Part shown: positions 1 to 11,313 of the stretch, one piece after another
Layout of the letters: each line of letters starts with the position of its first letter
Numbering within the stretch: the first letter of the stretch is position 1
Assembly: GCF_000006405.1 (NCBI RefSeq)
Contig: NW_003215453.1
Span: 537,019-601,018, forward strand
Direction: 5' to 3'
DNA: 64,000 bases
DNA from: Perkinsus marinus ATCC 50983
Taxonomy: Eukaryota; Perkinsozoa; Perkinsida; Perkinsidae
The notes under the pieces: model-generated
Database searches by the model: none
What the model was told of the DNA's origin: nothing
Seen by the model: only the letters and a program-made list of their open reading frames with translations
Made by a program: the position numbers and the translations under genes

Positions 1-1923
1 TCCACCACACCACCCGCCGCCGCGTCCTCAACCACCTCAACCGCTTCCTTCCCCTTCTCTTCATCAACCATTTGCTGACCTCTCTCACTGCTACTAGCTG
101 TGCTCGACGGCAACTGCGACCTCGCCTCTCCACCACTTTGCGCCCAACTAAAATACATACCACTCCACCACTGCTTCTCCAACACCACCAGTGGCAAATC
201 CTTTGGTAAAATCAAGCTGGAATTTACGACACGAAAAAATATTCAATTATTATTTTCCGTCTAAAATTTCTTTCGAATCTCAACGAATTTTTTCCCAACA
301 TTTTCCGAAATTTTCAGAAATGTCCAAAAAATGTCTAACCGAGCGCTTCGGCAAAATCAAGCAAAAACTTGCGATGCGGAAAAAATAAAAAACTGCTCAA
401 CATTTCAAATATTCCTTTCGAATTTTCCGTGATTTTTCCTAAATTTTCTGAAAAATTTCTACCGAAAACTCTCGCTTCAAGCCCCCTTTCCTATTACCTT
501 CTAGGGCTGCTACCCAGCATCCCCGGTCTACTCCTACGTGGTGTGCTGGGGTGCAACGGCGGCCTACTTCGAGGACTCCTCTGCACAACTGGAGGAGGTA
601 CCCCTACCAATGCAAGGAAATATACATATTATCAACTACAGGTTGTAGAGTAAAGGATGGTAGATTACAGCAGACTACGCCAGCTCTATTGTATAGCGGC
701 TCCCTTTTCGTTGCGCATGCGTGCTTGTGCACGCGTGCACATGCTCATCAGATCGATCTCGCTATGGCCGGATGGCCTCTTTTTACGACGATTCAAGTCC
801 TTAGGGAGAGGGTTAAGTTTATATAAGAGATCGTGGGACTAGATAGTTCGTCTTTGAGTCCAAATGGCACTCCCGAGTCAACAAGGGGCTCGCGCTAATC
901 CCACACAGGTGTTGGTGAAATTTACGGAAATTTTTGGGAAAATTATGGTTGCTTTTTGTACGCCTCTGCCCTAGTTCATATATAAACTCCTTTAACCGAC
1001 TACTTCTGAGCTCAGCTGAGGGAAGCGAACATATATTCCAATAACATGAAAATTTCTAGGAAAAATTCTTTTCCGAATTTATATCTAATCAGGAAAGAAA
1101 TATTCAGAGCTCATATATTCCCATATCCACTAGAAACCACCCTACTACGTGGATCCACCACTGGGGAGTGACCCGTAGGCGTATGAACAACTCGTGTCCG
1201 ATGCGCTCCAATGTGATGCGGAGTCGATATTTCTCCGTCGGTTAAGCCGCCACGCCGTCCATCGGAAGACCCAGGTTCCATCCTATGCCAATACAAAAGC
1301 GAAACTCTGTGAAAATCATCATCACCCATTTACCTTTGAGAAATAACCTCCCCACGATTTCATAACATTAACGAAAAATGCTCCTAATATAATGCTGACA
1401 TTTCCCTAGGGGAAACTGATTGAAGAATTTGTTCCTAACCATACGCGGCCAGGGAAAATATTAGGTTATAACTTCCTATACCCACGAAATTTTTCCCTCA
1501 AAATTTCTTCTCGAAACGGTGGAGGAAATGCGAAATTTACAACACCACCACCAAAAATGCCAAACTACAATTTACTTTCTACTGACCGTAATACATACAA
1601 CTCCCATCATCCTCATGATGACAATAATCATGAAATTTTCCTGAAAAAATCGCAAAATTTCAGGAAAAAATCCCCTCGATGAGAAATTCCGAAAAATATT
1701 TCAAATTCTCCCAAAAACCATATCCCCACCACCATCCAAAAAACCTAAAAAACAAAACAAAAAACGCTTCGCTCCGCTCCCATGAATTCCTCACTCCAAC
1801 GAAACACCTTTTCCTCTCAATCGACCAATCGTCTTCGGCAACTCCCGAAATGCGTTTTCCCACAGAAATCGCAAATAAAGTAAATTCAACAAATATTACC
1901 AATAATATTAGTATTATCAACAT
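1..1923 (-). CDS. Partial multi-exon gene, probable relative of the neighbouring glycosyltransferase gene
   Basis: I do not recognise the product with certainty. Coding-like minus-strand pieces are seen at about 1795-1923 (an M followed by a hydrophobic stretch suited to a signal anchor), 1125-1300, 495-605 and 1-178 (acidic, ending at the window edge). The 495-605 piece reads VPPPVVQRSPRSRPPLHP, closely matching GVPPIVVQRSNRARPPLHP in an exon of the downstream gene at 9501-9606, so the two look like tandem paralogues. Intervening DNA has GT-AG intron features: a donor near 1789 followed by the GCGGAGCGAAGC motif, and a MITE-B copy at about 905-1046. The exon chain is tentative and the gene continues beyond base 1. 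Confidence 0.35.
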
Positions 1924-1967
1924 AGACTAACCGCAAAGATATGCGCACAGCGAAGATTTTTCCATCC

Positions 1968-4900
1968 CTACTCCTCTGAAAGCTGTCGCTCTGCATGGTG
2001 ATGATCCCCGCTATTTCCATGAGGACCCGCACCTTTCCAAACCTGACGGAAAAATCGGCAAAAAACGCAAAAATCCATCAAACCTTCGGAATAATTTCGT
2101 GGCGCGCGGTAATTTTCCAAAAACAAATCAAAATAATCATTTTTTCCCTCACATGATTTCACGTGCCCTCCAAATTTTTCATCACCAAAAGGTCCCCGGC
2201 TCCATTCCCACACCCGTCATTTCTCCCAATATTACCGAAAACCAGTCAACTTCTGTACTTGGTGGGCACGGCGGTATGTCACGAATATCGTCAACTCGTA
2301 GACCCACTCGCAGGGAGTTCTCATCACCAGTCAAGGCACGCTCTTGCCAGTTCGACCCAAACAACAGTACGAAATGCTGAGGGTAATCAAAAGGTCCTTG
2401 GTTCGTTTCCCAGAATATGCATTTTTAAATTTTTTCCTCAACCAAAAATGGCACAATTTTCGTAAATTTTCATAAATTTTTTTATGCTCCTACCCCAATT
2501 CTTGCGGAAATTACTATCTAAAAATTCACATTTTTCAGTGTGAGAAAATATGTACATGATCTCAACTATTGGTGACACTAAACAAATAACGACCAAAATT
2601 TTCATTGTTTTCTCTACACTTCTACCCAAACTCCGATAGGCAACTTTCGAGCTCAGCCGAGGTAACCCAACAAACACCGACAACAGACTCCCACAAGCCG
2701 CAGTATTACCCCCGCAATTCTCGTGAACGAGTTAATCATTTGAAAAACGGGATGCAATAAAAATCCCCGAATGCCATATGATGTACCCGGCCGGCGTATC
2801 CTCGATAACCTGAAAAATCTCAACTGCCACAATCTTTCAAATCAGCATCAATTCGAAAGCCAATCTCGCTCGCCCGATATCTTACCCCCTCCTATCTGAT
2901 GCCAGAATCAAAGCAGCTGAAAGCCACGTCAGAATGACCAACACAATAATCATCACCAATAGAGCCAATGGATCGCGGAATACCAATGTACAAAGAATCT
3001 GGAGAAAAATGCCGCTACCGGGGATCGAACCTGCGCCTTACCACCCATCTATTCTGCTCAATTTAAATTTAGAGACTATTCGAAATAAAATTCCCCCTGA
3101 CTTTTTCCCTTTCCATGAAAAATAGGCATTGAAACACCAAAAAAAATCAGAAAAAAATTGGAAAACAATACATTTTCACTACTAGAATAATTTACAAACC
3201 ATAATTATTTCAATAAAATATTCGGTAAAAATACCCCAGCCAGGGATCGAACCCAGGACCTACCAGAGGGCGCAAGAAATCCAAGATACCCGACAGAATC
3301 GGAATGAAGAAAAGATACGGTTTCATGATAACCGATCGGAAGTGAGTGAGGGATGGTACCCAAAGCAGCTCACGAAGATATCTGAGAAAAATTCGAATAG
3401 ACTGAAATTAGACAAATTATGGAAAACTTTCACGAAAAAATCTACCCGAACAAAACGAGTTCCAAAAATTGTGGTAAAATTTCATCAGAATTTTCCCCAC
3501 GAATACCACAAAGAATTCGAATAAAGTAAAATTAGCCATATTATGGCATAACAGTAACAATATTTTCCTCCAAAATATCGCAAAATTTTCGACTACGTAG
3601 CACATTCGACAAATTATGGCGACTTACAGCATCATAAATCTTGCTGGCGCTGCACTCTCTGTCTCCTGTGCCACGCACTCCAGAAGATTCCTCGGCCGAA
3701 ATCCGACGTCAACCTGAAACCGACAAAATATAATCAAACTACATATATGGTCAACTACGTAAAAATAACAAAATTTCAAGAAAATTTTGAAAAAAATTCT
3801 ATAAATTTCGCGAAAATATTCATAAAATTCCGGTAAATACTACCCTATATACCACTACTCTGAATTCATCCAAACCCGCATATCCCTTTCCCGCACAGGT
3901 TCGATTCCCAGAACCCACATATGGTGATTTTCCAAAAGTCTGCGGCGCCAGTTCCTCAGCCAATTCAATTGTATCCTCATCACGTTGCCGTAACATCAAC
4001 AGCCCAGCATATAAGTTACTCACACTGAACGGCTCCGTCCCGTGTTCATACAAAACCTAAAACTCAAAAATAATTTCGTGGCGCAGTGACGGTATCAGAA
4101 AATTACGAAATTAGGTTATTTTGTAGCGCAGTTAAAATTACGAAATCGATGTAAATTTCCTTGATTAAAAATTCACGCCTTAAAAACCATAAACGAACTC
4201 CTCAAGGACTACTACATGCTATCCTGTATAGTTGCCGTAAATTCTCGCCCAAATTTTCCGAAAATATTTCTTCACTTTTCTCTAAATTTCCCGTAATTTT
4301 TCCGTAATTTTCGGAAAATTTTTCTTCACTTTTCTCTAATTTTCCGTAATTTTTCCATAATTTTTCCGTACTTTTTCCGTAATTTTCCGTACATTTCAGA
4401 AATTTTTCCGTAAATTTTCCAACCCACCTTATCCAATGTTCCTCTATGCCATAAACTGACTCCTCTCTGTGTAGACAAAACCGCCCCGAAAAATTGCGAT
4501 TGAAATCGTATCAAAGTCAACTGGTATAATAACTGCATATCCGCGAACTTCGCCAAATCTTGTGACGGTCTCTGAGAAAAAAAATAAAATTTTACGAAAA
4601 TTATAAAACTTCGCTCCGCCTTTTTCTTACATTTCTCGGATCGATGGTAACAGGAAAATGCACTGCTGCCGGTCTCGTTTCTCTGGAAAAATGGAAAAAT
4701 TTCGGCTATTTTTTCCGGCAAATTTTCTTACTCAAGATTTAATGAATGTAAGTCGAAAGTGCTGGGAAGAACCGTCTCGATATCATCGATCATCAGGGCG
4801 TAGCGAAATGTGGAATTTATACCTGAAAATAGCGAAAAAATCCGCCTAAATTCGAGAAATCTCCCGAAAAAACTCAAACAATAACAAAATTCCCCGCATT

Positions 4901-7900
4901 TTTCGCTTACCGCCATTCGACTTCGGCTCAAATACACCAGAGTTACCAGACCTGACAAAAAAAATTAAATAAAAATGCCCCCACCAAGGATCGAACCCGG
5001 GACCTCCTTACTTCAACTCACCACCACCGCCACTTCCCATTGTCGTCTTTTTCCCAGCATATGGTATCCAAATTTTATTGGCCCAGTAAGCTCCAAGAAT
5101 TCTATTATTCTCAGGTAAGTAGCTGTAGTTTATATCAGGCGAAACCACGGTGTGAATCTGAATAATTTCGTGGCGCGCGGGAAAATATTTACGAATAACC
5201 CCGAAAAAACGAGAGTTTTCCGCGCCAAATGTGCAGAAAACTACTCCTAGAATTTCAGCGAGAAATTTTTTCATAATAATTCTATGGCGCGTGACAAAAT
5301 TCTCAAGCAAAACTCTAAAAAATCGTCATAACAATTTCGTGGCGCGTGACAGTTTTAAATATACTACTACACCAATTCGTGTGCGATAAAATATGCACAT
5401 CATCAACTACACATGTTGGTGACAATATATAAACTGTGTGGGAAATTCTCGCTCAAATCCTCATAATAATTTCGTGGCGCGTGACGTTTTTTTCCATGCT
5501 TACCACTCTCCACGTATCATCCACAGGAGTCAACGCAGACCCACAATCCACCACAAATATTTGCCGCGCGGGTAAGCCGATTTCCAGAAGACGCGATAAG
5601 CACCGGACCAGATTTCTCCTGCCGTCCACATCCCACGTACAAGCGCCATTTCCCGGCAACTGAAAAGAAAAAATTGACAGGAAAAAAATCGCTTCGCTCC
5701 GCTAAGATCTCACCAGAACTATAGCACACACACTATCAGGGAATACAGGGTCACTTCGAGCCTCAACTCCTTCCTCCTCATTAATGGGACATGGCTCGAT
5801 TCCAAGCTGAAGGGAAGAAACGTCACGCGCCACGAAATTATGAGAAGGAACAGCGTCACGTGCCACGAAATTCACCTCAACATCTCTCGTTGAAAGCGTT
5901 ACTCCAGTAGATGCGGTATTGAGCTCGTGAGAACTTTCACGAGGACCTGCAGTGAAAAAAAATAGTAAAATTTCCCGAAAAAAAACTCCAAAAAATTACT
6001 TTTTGCAGTAGACTGTTTTTCCTTCCCTTTCTTGAACAATGATGATGCTATTCCCAGACTCAAAACCTATTCAAAAAATACCCAAAAATTCACCACCCTA
6101 GCACATGAGCCAAACCTACGATAAACTCTATGACATAGTCGCTGAAGGCCAGGACGTCGAGCCAAACATATAAGCCCTGCCTAGAATTACGCGTGTCTGG
6201 GTAGACGATCGGATCCAGAAAAGCTCGTGGGGAAAATCTGAAAAAAATCGAAAATATTCTCTCCCCGAACCGAACCCACGACCTATCCAATACCAAACCA
6301 AGCGCTTAACCTACTGGACATAATTCAATGGTTGATCCAGAAGCACCAAACACATGATGCACACGATCAGCAGGAGATAGCTGATCCCCATTATTGCCGT
6401 GTTGTTACGAACACGCGATGCGACCTGCAACAAAAGTGGGATAAAAAATCCTATTAAACCGTTCTAAAAAACTGGGATATTTTCTCCGATGTAATTTCAC
6501 AAATCGTTGGACATTAAACTCACACACACACACAAATCGATAGACCCACTATATAAAAAAACCTAGGAATATTCGATGTTAATTTTTTCGCGCGCCACGA
6601 AATTCCATCTCCCCTCACCATAGCTTTCTTTCGTGCTCTCAAACCAGCCATCAACCTAAGTCGATATCGCCAACTTCCAGATGCGAACCTAAAAACAGTT
6701 AATTCCTCCTTCCCCAAGAATCGAACCCACGACCTTTCGATTACCTTCTCTTGTGGTCGGCTGACGTCATCGGAGGCTTTCCTGGCTTAGCTGCAGTATT
6801 CTAAAAATGACACATGCTAAAATCGAACCTCCGCCCATCCGATACGCAAACCACCGCCTTAACCATTAAACTACCAATTCTAATAGACTCCCCGTCTCGA
6901 ACTTCGGTCCATTATGATCCAAAGAATCATGCGGTTGCCCAGCCGACACCGGCAAGCCACACCATCTCCTCTCGACCTACCAAATAGAATAACACTCCAC
7001 TTCTGTTCGAAAAATATGGAGTTTCACAAGTAGTGAAAAATATATTCCACAACTACTGCATATCACCGCGAATATCGCGTTTTTCACCGATTATTACGCC
7101 ACTTCAAAAAACGGGTTTAGTGAAACTCCACTATGGAAATTCTCATAAGTTTCCTTTAATGCGCGTCTAATTCAAATTACAACGAACTAATGCTGGAGGA
7201 ATATATGTTCGCTTCCTCAGCTCAGGAGTTTCCAAAGCTACTTATGAAGATTTTTATATAAATTCTGGTAAAAATAAACAGAAACCACCGAAAAATCCCC
7301 AAAATTCCCTCAGAATTTTCATATTATCACCAACACATGTAGTTGACAATAGATTTTCACGACCGTGATATGAAAAACACTAGTGGGAAATATTTTTTCC
7401 GCCAAGATCGCGTTTCTCACGGAGTATTAAGCCACTTCACATAAAACAGGTAGAAATCCACTGCGCATATTTTTCCCCAGTTGAACCCAACATATATTCC
7501 AACACTGTGTTTTCACCCAAACTCACCACAGAATGCATATCCTCTCGAACATCGTTCATGTGAGGTTCCAATATTGACAATTCCGCAGCATGAGTTTCCA
7601 TAACCCTTTTATACGCTGTACGAATCGTCAATACTGCCACTGAACAGTTAAAAAGCAAATCGATCATCTGGGCGAGCGCTAAATTCATTACTACCAATAT
7701 AGATAAGTAGAAATACAAGAGCGCCCAAGAAAATTCCTCTGATGCCGATGATGTCTGCGGGCGAGACGGTACTGCCAAGATCGCAGTACCTATGAGGGCG
7801 AGCAATTTCGTGGCGCGTGACGATTTCATCGTTCAATGAAATATGAATACATATCATAACAAATTACAGCGGATGAAAAAAATCTATTTTTTTTGCAGGA

Positions 7901-9606
7901 AAAAATCACAGGAAAATGAAATTTTCACCAAAAATTTCCAAAAAAATGAAATTTTCTTCCATTTTTCCCCGCTTACGGTTGAACTGCGATAGCCGTTTGA
8001 GGCACCGTGGTAGCCTGATCTTGTTGCAGGTAAATAGTCTGCGTACATCCACGGTCCTAATAAAAATCCCCTCACCAGGGATCGAACCCACGACCTCCCC
8101 CTCACGATATAATAGTTCTCATCCGCTCCCCACTTCACCGTTTTAGCGCATGAAGAATTGCCACCAAACGGTTTTGGTGACGGCTGACCCGACGGCCCAT
8201 TCAAAGCCAACGTACACGACACAGGCGCGTTGCATCGCACCTAAGACAACATACAAAGTTCAAAAATAAAATCTTGTGCAGTGTTGGAGGGATATATGTT
8301 CACTTTCCAAATCTAATTGTAGGAGTTTATATATATGAATTCGGATAAAATTTTCCGAAAAATTCCTCACAATTTTCATATCACCACCAACACATGTAAT
8401 TGACCATGCGCATATTTTCTTCGCTGTGCGCAAAGATACTCACATAGCAAAGATGTCCCGGTCCACAATCTTCATATTGATACCGTGATGGTATCCAACA
8501 CGTCGAGCCAACTCCATTATCCTCTAAATTTCAAAAACAAACAAATAAAAAAAATCTTCGCTGTGCGCGCTGCTCTGAGAAAGATTCCTCACTTTGAAAG
8601 CCCACAGCAGCTGCTCTGTAATTAGTGATGTTATCAAATGAGAAGGTCAATTGGCAATATGTACCATCGACGTTAACATCATGTTCAACCACAGATGAAC
8701 TCGGGCACTGGAAAAGCGGGAATGTATCTGGACGGATGCAAAAACAGTAAATGTGAAACAAACGGAAGAAAATTTTCAAAAAATTTCAATATTTTCCAGA
8801 AAAAAAAATACTAAATTTTCCCTCTAAAACCAGAAAATTCAATAAATTCCCGATTATCGCCTCAAGAACTTTCACAATTTCCACCTTCACCCCTACGTAA
8901 ATACAAAAAACACAAACAATCAACGCTTCGCTCCGCTCACCTTCCGATTTAATCCATGCCAACGACCACGTGTAAATAGTAGCCGCTAGAGCTGCACATA
9001 TTATGAGGTAAATTGCAGCACCAGGAATACGGAAAACCAGAAACGATGTGATCGGCCAGGCCTTCAGCGGGGGGTCCAAAGAGTCTACAGCCTTCTTTTC
9101 TTCCTCAACTCGATTATCACGCTCCTAACCCAAAGGTCCCTGGTTCGATCCCCGCTCGGTGCATTTATTCACCTCATCAGCTTTCGCGACATACACTTTT
9201 CGCGTCTGTTCGTCTCCACCCGGAATTTGCCGCAAATCATGAAGGGGATCAGTCAACGTCACAACAGTCCTGAGCAGAAAAAAAGCAGAATATTGAAATT
9301 TTTTTCCACAAAAAGTACAAAATTTCCGTTTTTTTTCTGAAAAATTACCAAAATTTCAGCCATCCGCCTACAGTAACACCTTGACAATACTAACCTACCA
9401 CCTCAGCTGATATTCGAACCATAAACCTATCAATAGGTACTGAAATTTTCCTCACAATTTCGTAAAAATATTCCCGAAATTTTCCCCCGAAAAACGCTAC
9501 CTTTTCTGATTATTAGCCGATACCCCAGTACTGCTCTTCCGTGACGTGGTCGGATGTAATGGCGGGCGCGCGCGGTTGCTCCTTTGGACGACTATCGGTG
9601 GCACTC
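1968..9606 (-). CDS. Family-2 (GT2) membrane glycosyltransferase, about 25 exons
   Basis: Probable processive-type glycosyltransferase of the chitin/hyaluronan-synthase-like fold, using a nucleotide sugar at a membrane. Exons in order: 9501-9606, 9173-9269, 8941-9124 (first membrane helix, GAAIYLIICAALAATIYTW), 8594-8724, 8450-8524, 8106-8239 and 7975-8056 (Cys-rich luminal region), about 7520-7765 (membrane helix), 6875-6970, 6745-6785, 6619-6688, 6315-6425 (helix), 6119-6237, 6000-6068, 5712-5948, then the catalytic part: 5505-5659 (RCLSRLLEIG, IFVVDCGS), 5012-5150 (LPENNRILGAYWANKIWIPY), 4743-4824 (YALMIDDIETVLP, the DxD-like metal site), 4635-4690 (HFPVTIDPRN), 4430-4573 (FQSQFFGAVLSTQRGVSLW), 3828-4056 (YEHGTEPFSVSNLYAGLLML). 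C-terminal helices lie at 3264-3330 and 2884-2998, and the stop is TAG at 1968-1970. Start uncertain; an upstream exon at about 9957-10038 may belong. Many introns are tRNA- or motif-derived. Confidence 0.72.
2999..3041 (-). repeat. tRNA-derived intron, 43 bp
   Basis: Minus strand: GTAAGGCGCAGGTTCGATCC, CCGGTAGCGGCATTTTTCTC, CAG. It precedes a C-terminal membrane-helix exon of the glycosyltransferase gene. Confidence 0.8.
4952..5011 (-). repeat. tRNA-derived intron, 60 bp
   Basis: GTAAGGAGGTCCCGGGTTCG, ATCCTTGGTGGGGGCATTTT, ending TTTTGTCAG, in the catalytic part of the glycosyltransferase gene. Confidence 0.82.
5822..5872 (-). repeat. Two copies of the GTCACGCGCCACGAAATT motif inside a coding exon
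   Basis: At 5822-5839 and 5855-5872, 33 bp apart. In the glycosyltransferase frame each reads NFVARD (EVNFVARDAVPSHNFVARD), so the dispersed motif is part of the protein here. Confidence 0.85.
6238..6314 (-). repeat. Intron made of a nearly complete tRNA, 77 bp
   Basis: GTAGGTTAAGCGCTTGG (D-arm/A-box), then GGTCGTGGGTTCGGTTCGGG (T-arm), T-rich tail, CAG. The donor GT lies in the A-box. Confidence 0.75.
6689..6744 (-). repeat. tRNA-derived intron, 56 bp
   Basis: GTAATCGAAAGGTCGTGGGT, TCGATTCTTGGGGAAGG, ending CTGTTTTTAG. Confidence 0.78.
6786..6874 (-). repeat. Intron made of a nearly complete tRNA, 89 bp
   Basis: GTAGTTTAATGGTTAAGGCG (A-box and D-arm), GTGGTTTGCGTATCGG (anticodon arm), GGAGGTTCGATTTTAGC (T-arm), CATTTTTAG and a final CTAAG acceptor. 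Confidence 0.78.
7017..7130 (-). mobile_element. MITE-A copy, reverse orientation
   Basis: TGGAGTTTCACAAGTAGTG to GTTTAGTGAAACTCCA, in a glycosyltransferase-gene intron. A second, diverged copy lies at 7351-7461. Confidence 0.85.
7190..7350 (+). mobile_element. MITE-B copy
   Basis: GCTGGAGGAATATATGTTCG, CTCAGCTCAGGAG, CACCAACACATGTAGTTGAC, cut off by the adjoining MITE-A-like copy. Confidence 0.78.
8057..8105 (-). repeat. tRNA-derived intron, 49 bp
   Basis: GTGAGGGGGAGGTCGTGGGT, TCGATCCCTGGTGAGGGGAT, TTTTATTAG. The T-arm, acceptor side and oligo-T make up the whole intron. Confidence 0.85.
8279..8428 (+). mobile_element. MITE-B copy
   Basis: CAGTGTTGGAGGGATATATG, AGGAGTTTATATATATG, CCAACACATGTAATTGACC, CGCATATTTTCTTCGCTGTG. 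Confidence 0.8.
9125..9172 (+). repeat. tRNA-derived intron inserted in the opposite direction, 48 bp
   Basis: The plus strand reads GGTCCCTGGTTCGATCCCCG then CTCGGTGCATTTATT. The gene on the minus strand uses GTGAAT...GGGTTAG as splice ends. It joins YVAKADE to ERDNRVEEEKK. Confidence 0.82.
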
Positions 9607-9726
9607 CTGCAAAAACGAATGGGAAAAATTCCGGAAAATTTTCCACGAAATTTCCAAATTTTCTGCCAACAACTAACTCCACCAAAAAGCCCAAAATTCA
9701 CCCAAAAACTTCCTTTAAAAACAAAT

Positions 9727-10140
9727 TCAAAACCTTCCGCTTCCTTCACAAGGCAACCGAGTTTCACTCGCCACATAAAAAATGCCGGCGAAGATATAAT
9801 TTACATTTCGCATCGCAAATAACCATGAAAACCGCGGAAACCACTTCTTCACCCTCATTTTCAAATCATCAGGTAAAATTGCATTCTGAGGGCGAAAATT
9901 TTCCAATTTTTTCCACAATCGAAGTGAAAAATTTTCTCAAAAAACTACTACTACCGGTCTGAAATCCCAAATGTCCAACATTTCCTTGACCCTTGAGATG
10001 ATGCTCAGCGAAAGGTATCCCAAATCGATCAACTGCTTCAGATGCACCTACGCTCAACGAAAACTTTACATTTTTCCCCAATGACCGCGCGCCACGAAAT
10101 TCAAATCGTCAATATAGATCAACACAAATGATAGACACCA
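9727..10140 (-). other. Unassigned coding-like exons between two glycosyltransferase-type genes
   Basis: A minus-strand piece at about 9957-10038 lies between an AG and a GTAGTA donor and reads as amphipathic helix (HLKQLIDLGYLSLSIISRVK). A second at about 9830-9890 (LPDDLKMRVKKWFPRFSW) follows it after a short intron. They may be the 3' end of the fragment at 10500-11313 or 5' exons of the gene at 1968-9606. I cannot decide from sequence alone. A GACCGCGCGCCACGAAATT motif copy sits just upstream, at about 10084-10101. Confidence 0.3.
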
Positions 10141-10499
10141 AAGATCATCACTGATGCTTACTCCATACCATTACTCGCGATAACATAAATGATAAAAATA
10201 ATCTTCCACGTGCGTTCAAACGATCCAATTTTGCTCAATACTGTAAACTCCATAACATGCGATGAAAATCACCATCCTTCATTTCAGCAACCCTTCAAAA
10301 AAATAAACTTCTCAGCAAATTTTAATCAACCACATATTCATCATTTACCCAGAAATCTACGACAATTTGACACACTTTACGAGAACACTTGTTTTTTCTC
10401 AGCAAAAAATCCGAAAATCTTCAACGCAAGATTATTTTCGTCGCAATTTTACCCCGTTCGATTATCACCCTTATTCGATAGTGGTATATCATAGACCTT

Positions 10500-11313
10500 T
10501 GAAATTTCCTGTTCATTCTCATCATCGTTCCCTCCCTTTTTATAAGATACTCTCCTGAGAACTCCGCTGGACGTCGTGCGTCTGTGCCGTATTGAGGGTG
10601 GTGACGCGTTATGCATCGTACGAGGAAGTGGCGGACGAGATTGTGGCGGTACTCCTCTAGTTACACCTGAAGATCTCAAGGTCCCCTTGGGAAGATACAA
10701 AACAGGTCCAAATATGTACAAACGAATATCTAAACTCCTCCGTGCTAAGATACAAAACAGGTCTAAATATGTACAAGCGAATATCTTAACTCCTCCGTGG
10801 TAAGATACGAAACTGGTCCAAATATATACAAACGAATATCTAAACTCCTCCGTGCTAAGATACAAAACAGGTCTAAATATGTACAAGCGAATATCTTAAC
10901 TCCTCCATGGTAAGATACAAAACAGGTCCAAATATATACAAACGAATATCTAAACTCCTCCGTGGTAAGATACAAAACAGGTCTAAATATGTACAAGCGA
11001 ATATCTTAACTCCTCCGTGGTAAGATACGAAACAGGTCCAAATATATACAAACGAATATCTTAACTCCTCCGTGGTAAGACACAAAGCAGGTCCAAATAT
11101 GAACTCCAATGCCGCATCTAGTTCGCCGACACAATTATATAAACTACAAATACATACATCCCTCCCTTTACTACTACCACTCCCTTTATAACTCTCAGGC
11201 GTGTCTGCTATCTCCATTGACGACGTTGGGGACGCCGACAACGAGCAACTGTCATCTTCTGTTGAAGTGGCGGCGACTCCTTCAGGTAGATCGATGGTGG
11301 GCTTATTAGACAC
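10500..11313 (-). CDS. N-terminal-like gene fragment related to the glycosyltransferase genes
   Basis: An ATG at 11313 opens a Ser-rich, acidic N-terminus (MSNKPTIDLPEG). After the 55-bp tandem array (10692-11105), an exon at about 10560-10665 reads GVPPQSRPPLPRTMHNASPP, echoing the Pro/Arg-rich VPPxVVQRS...RPPLHP exon seen at 9501-9606 and 495-605. This suggests a third copy of the same 5' gene end, possibly truncated, or the true 5' end of the downstream gene. The array would then lie in an intron. No catalytic glycosyltransferase motif is visible in this piece. Function not assignable. Confidence 0.33.
10692..11105. repeat. 55-bp tandem repeat, about 7.5 copies
   Basis: Units start AAGATACAAAACAGGTC at about 10692, 10747, 10802, 10857, 10912, 10967 and 11022, with a diverged unit near 11077. 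Neighbouring units alternate between two versions (TCTAAACTCC and TCTTAACTCC), so a 110-bp higher-order dimer has been amplified. Probably intronic in the minus-strand gene fragment. Confidence 0.92.

Noticed and set aside
7648-7857. Minus-strand frame with a strong membrane segment (GIFLGALVFLLIYIG), an alternative to the helix exon at about 7520-7765
   Set aside because: The competing frame is longer, joins in phase to the preceding exon through a CCCGCAG acceptor, and continues into a coding-like helix. I kept that one, with some doubt.
9541-9962. Plus-strand ORFs across 9541-9962
   Set aside because: Shadows of minus-strand exons and intron; Lys/Phe/Asn-rich composition typical of AT-rich intron DNA.
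1-10000. The minus-strand membrane gene as a polycystin/TRP channel
   Set aside because: One helix exon looked channel-like, but spliced frames further on give glycosyltransferase motifs (DxD-like site, LPENN...AYWANK, FQSQF...SLW), which fit far better.
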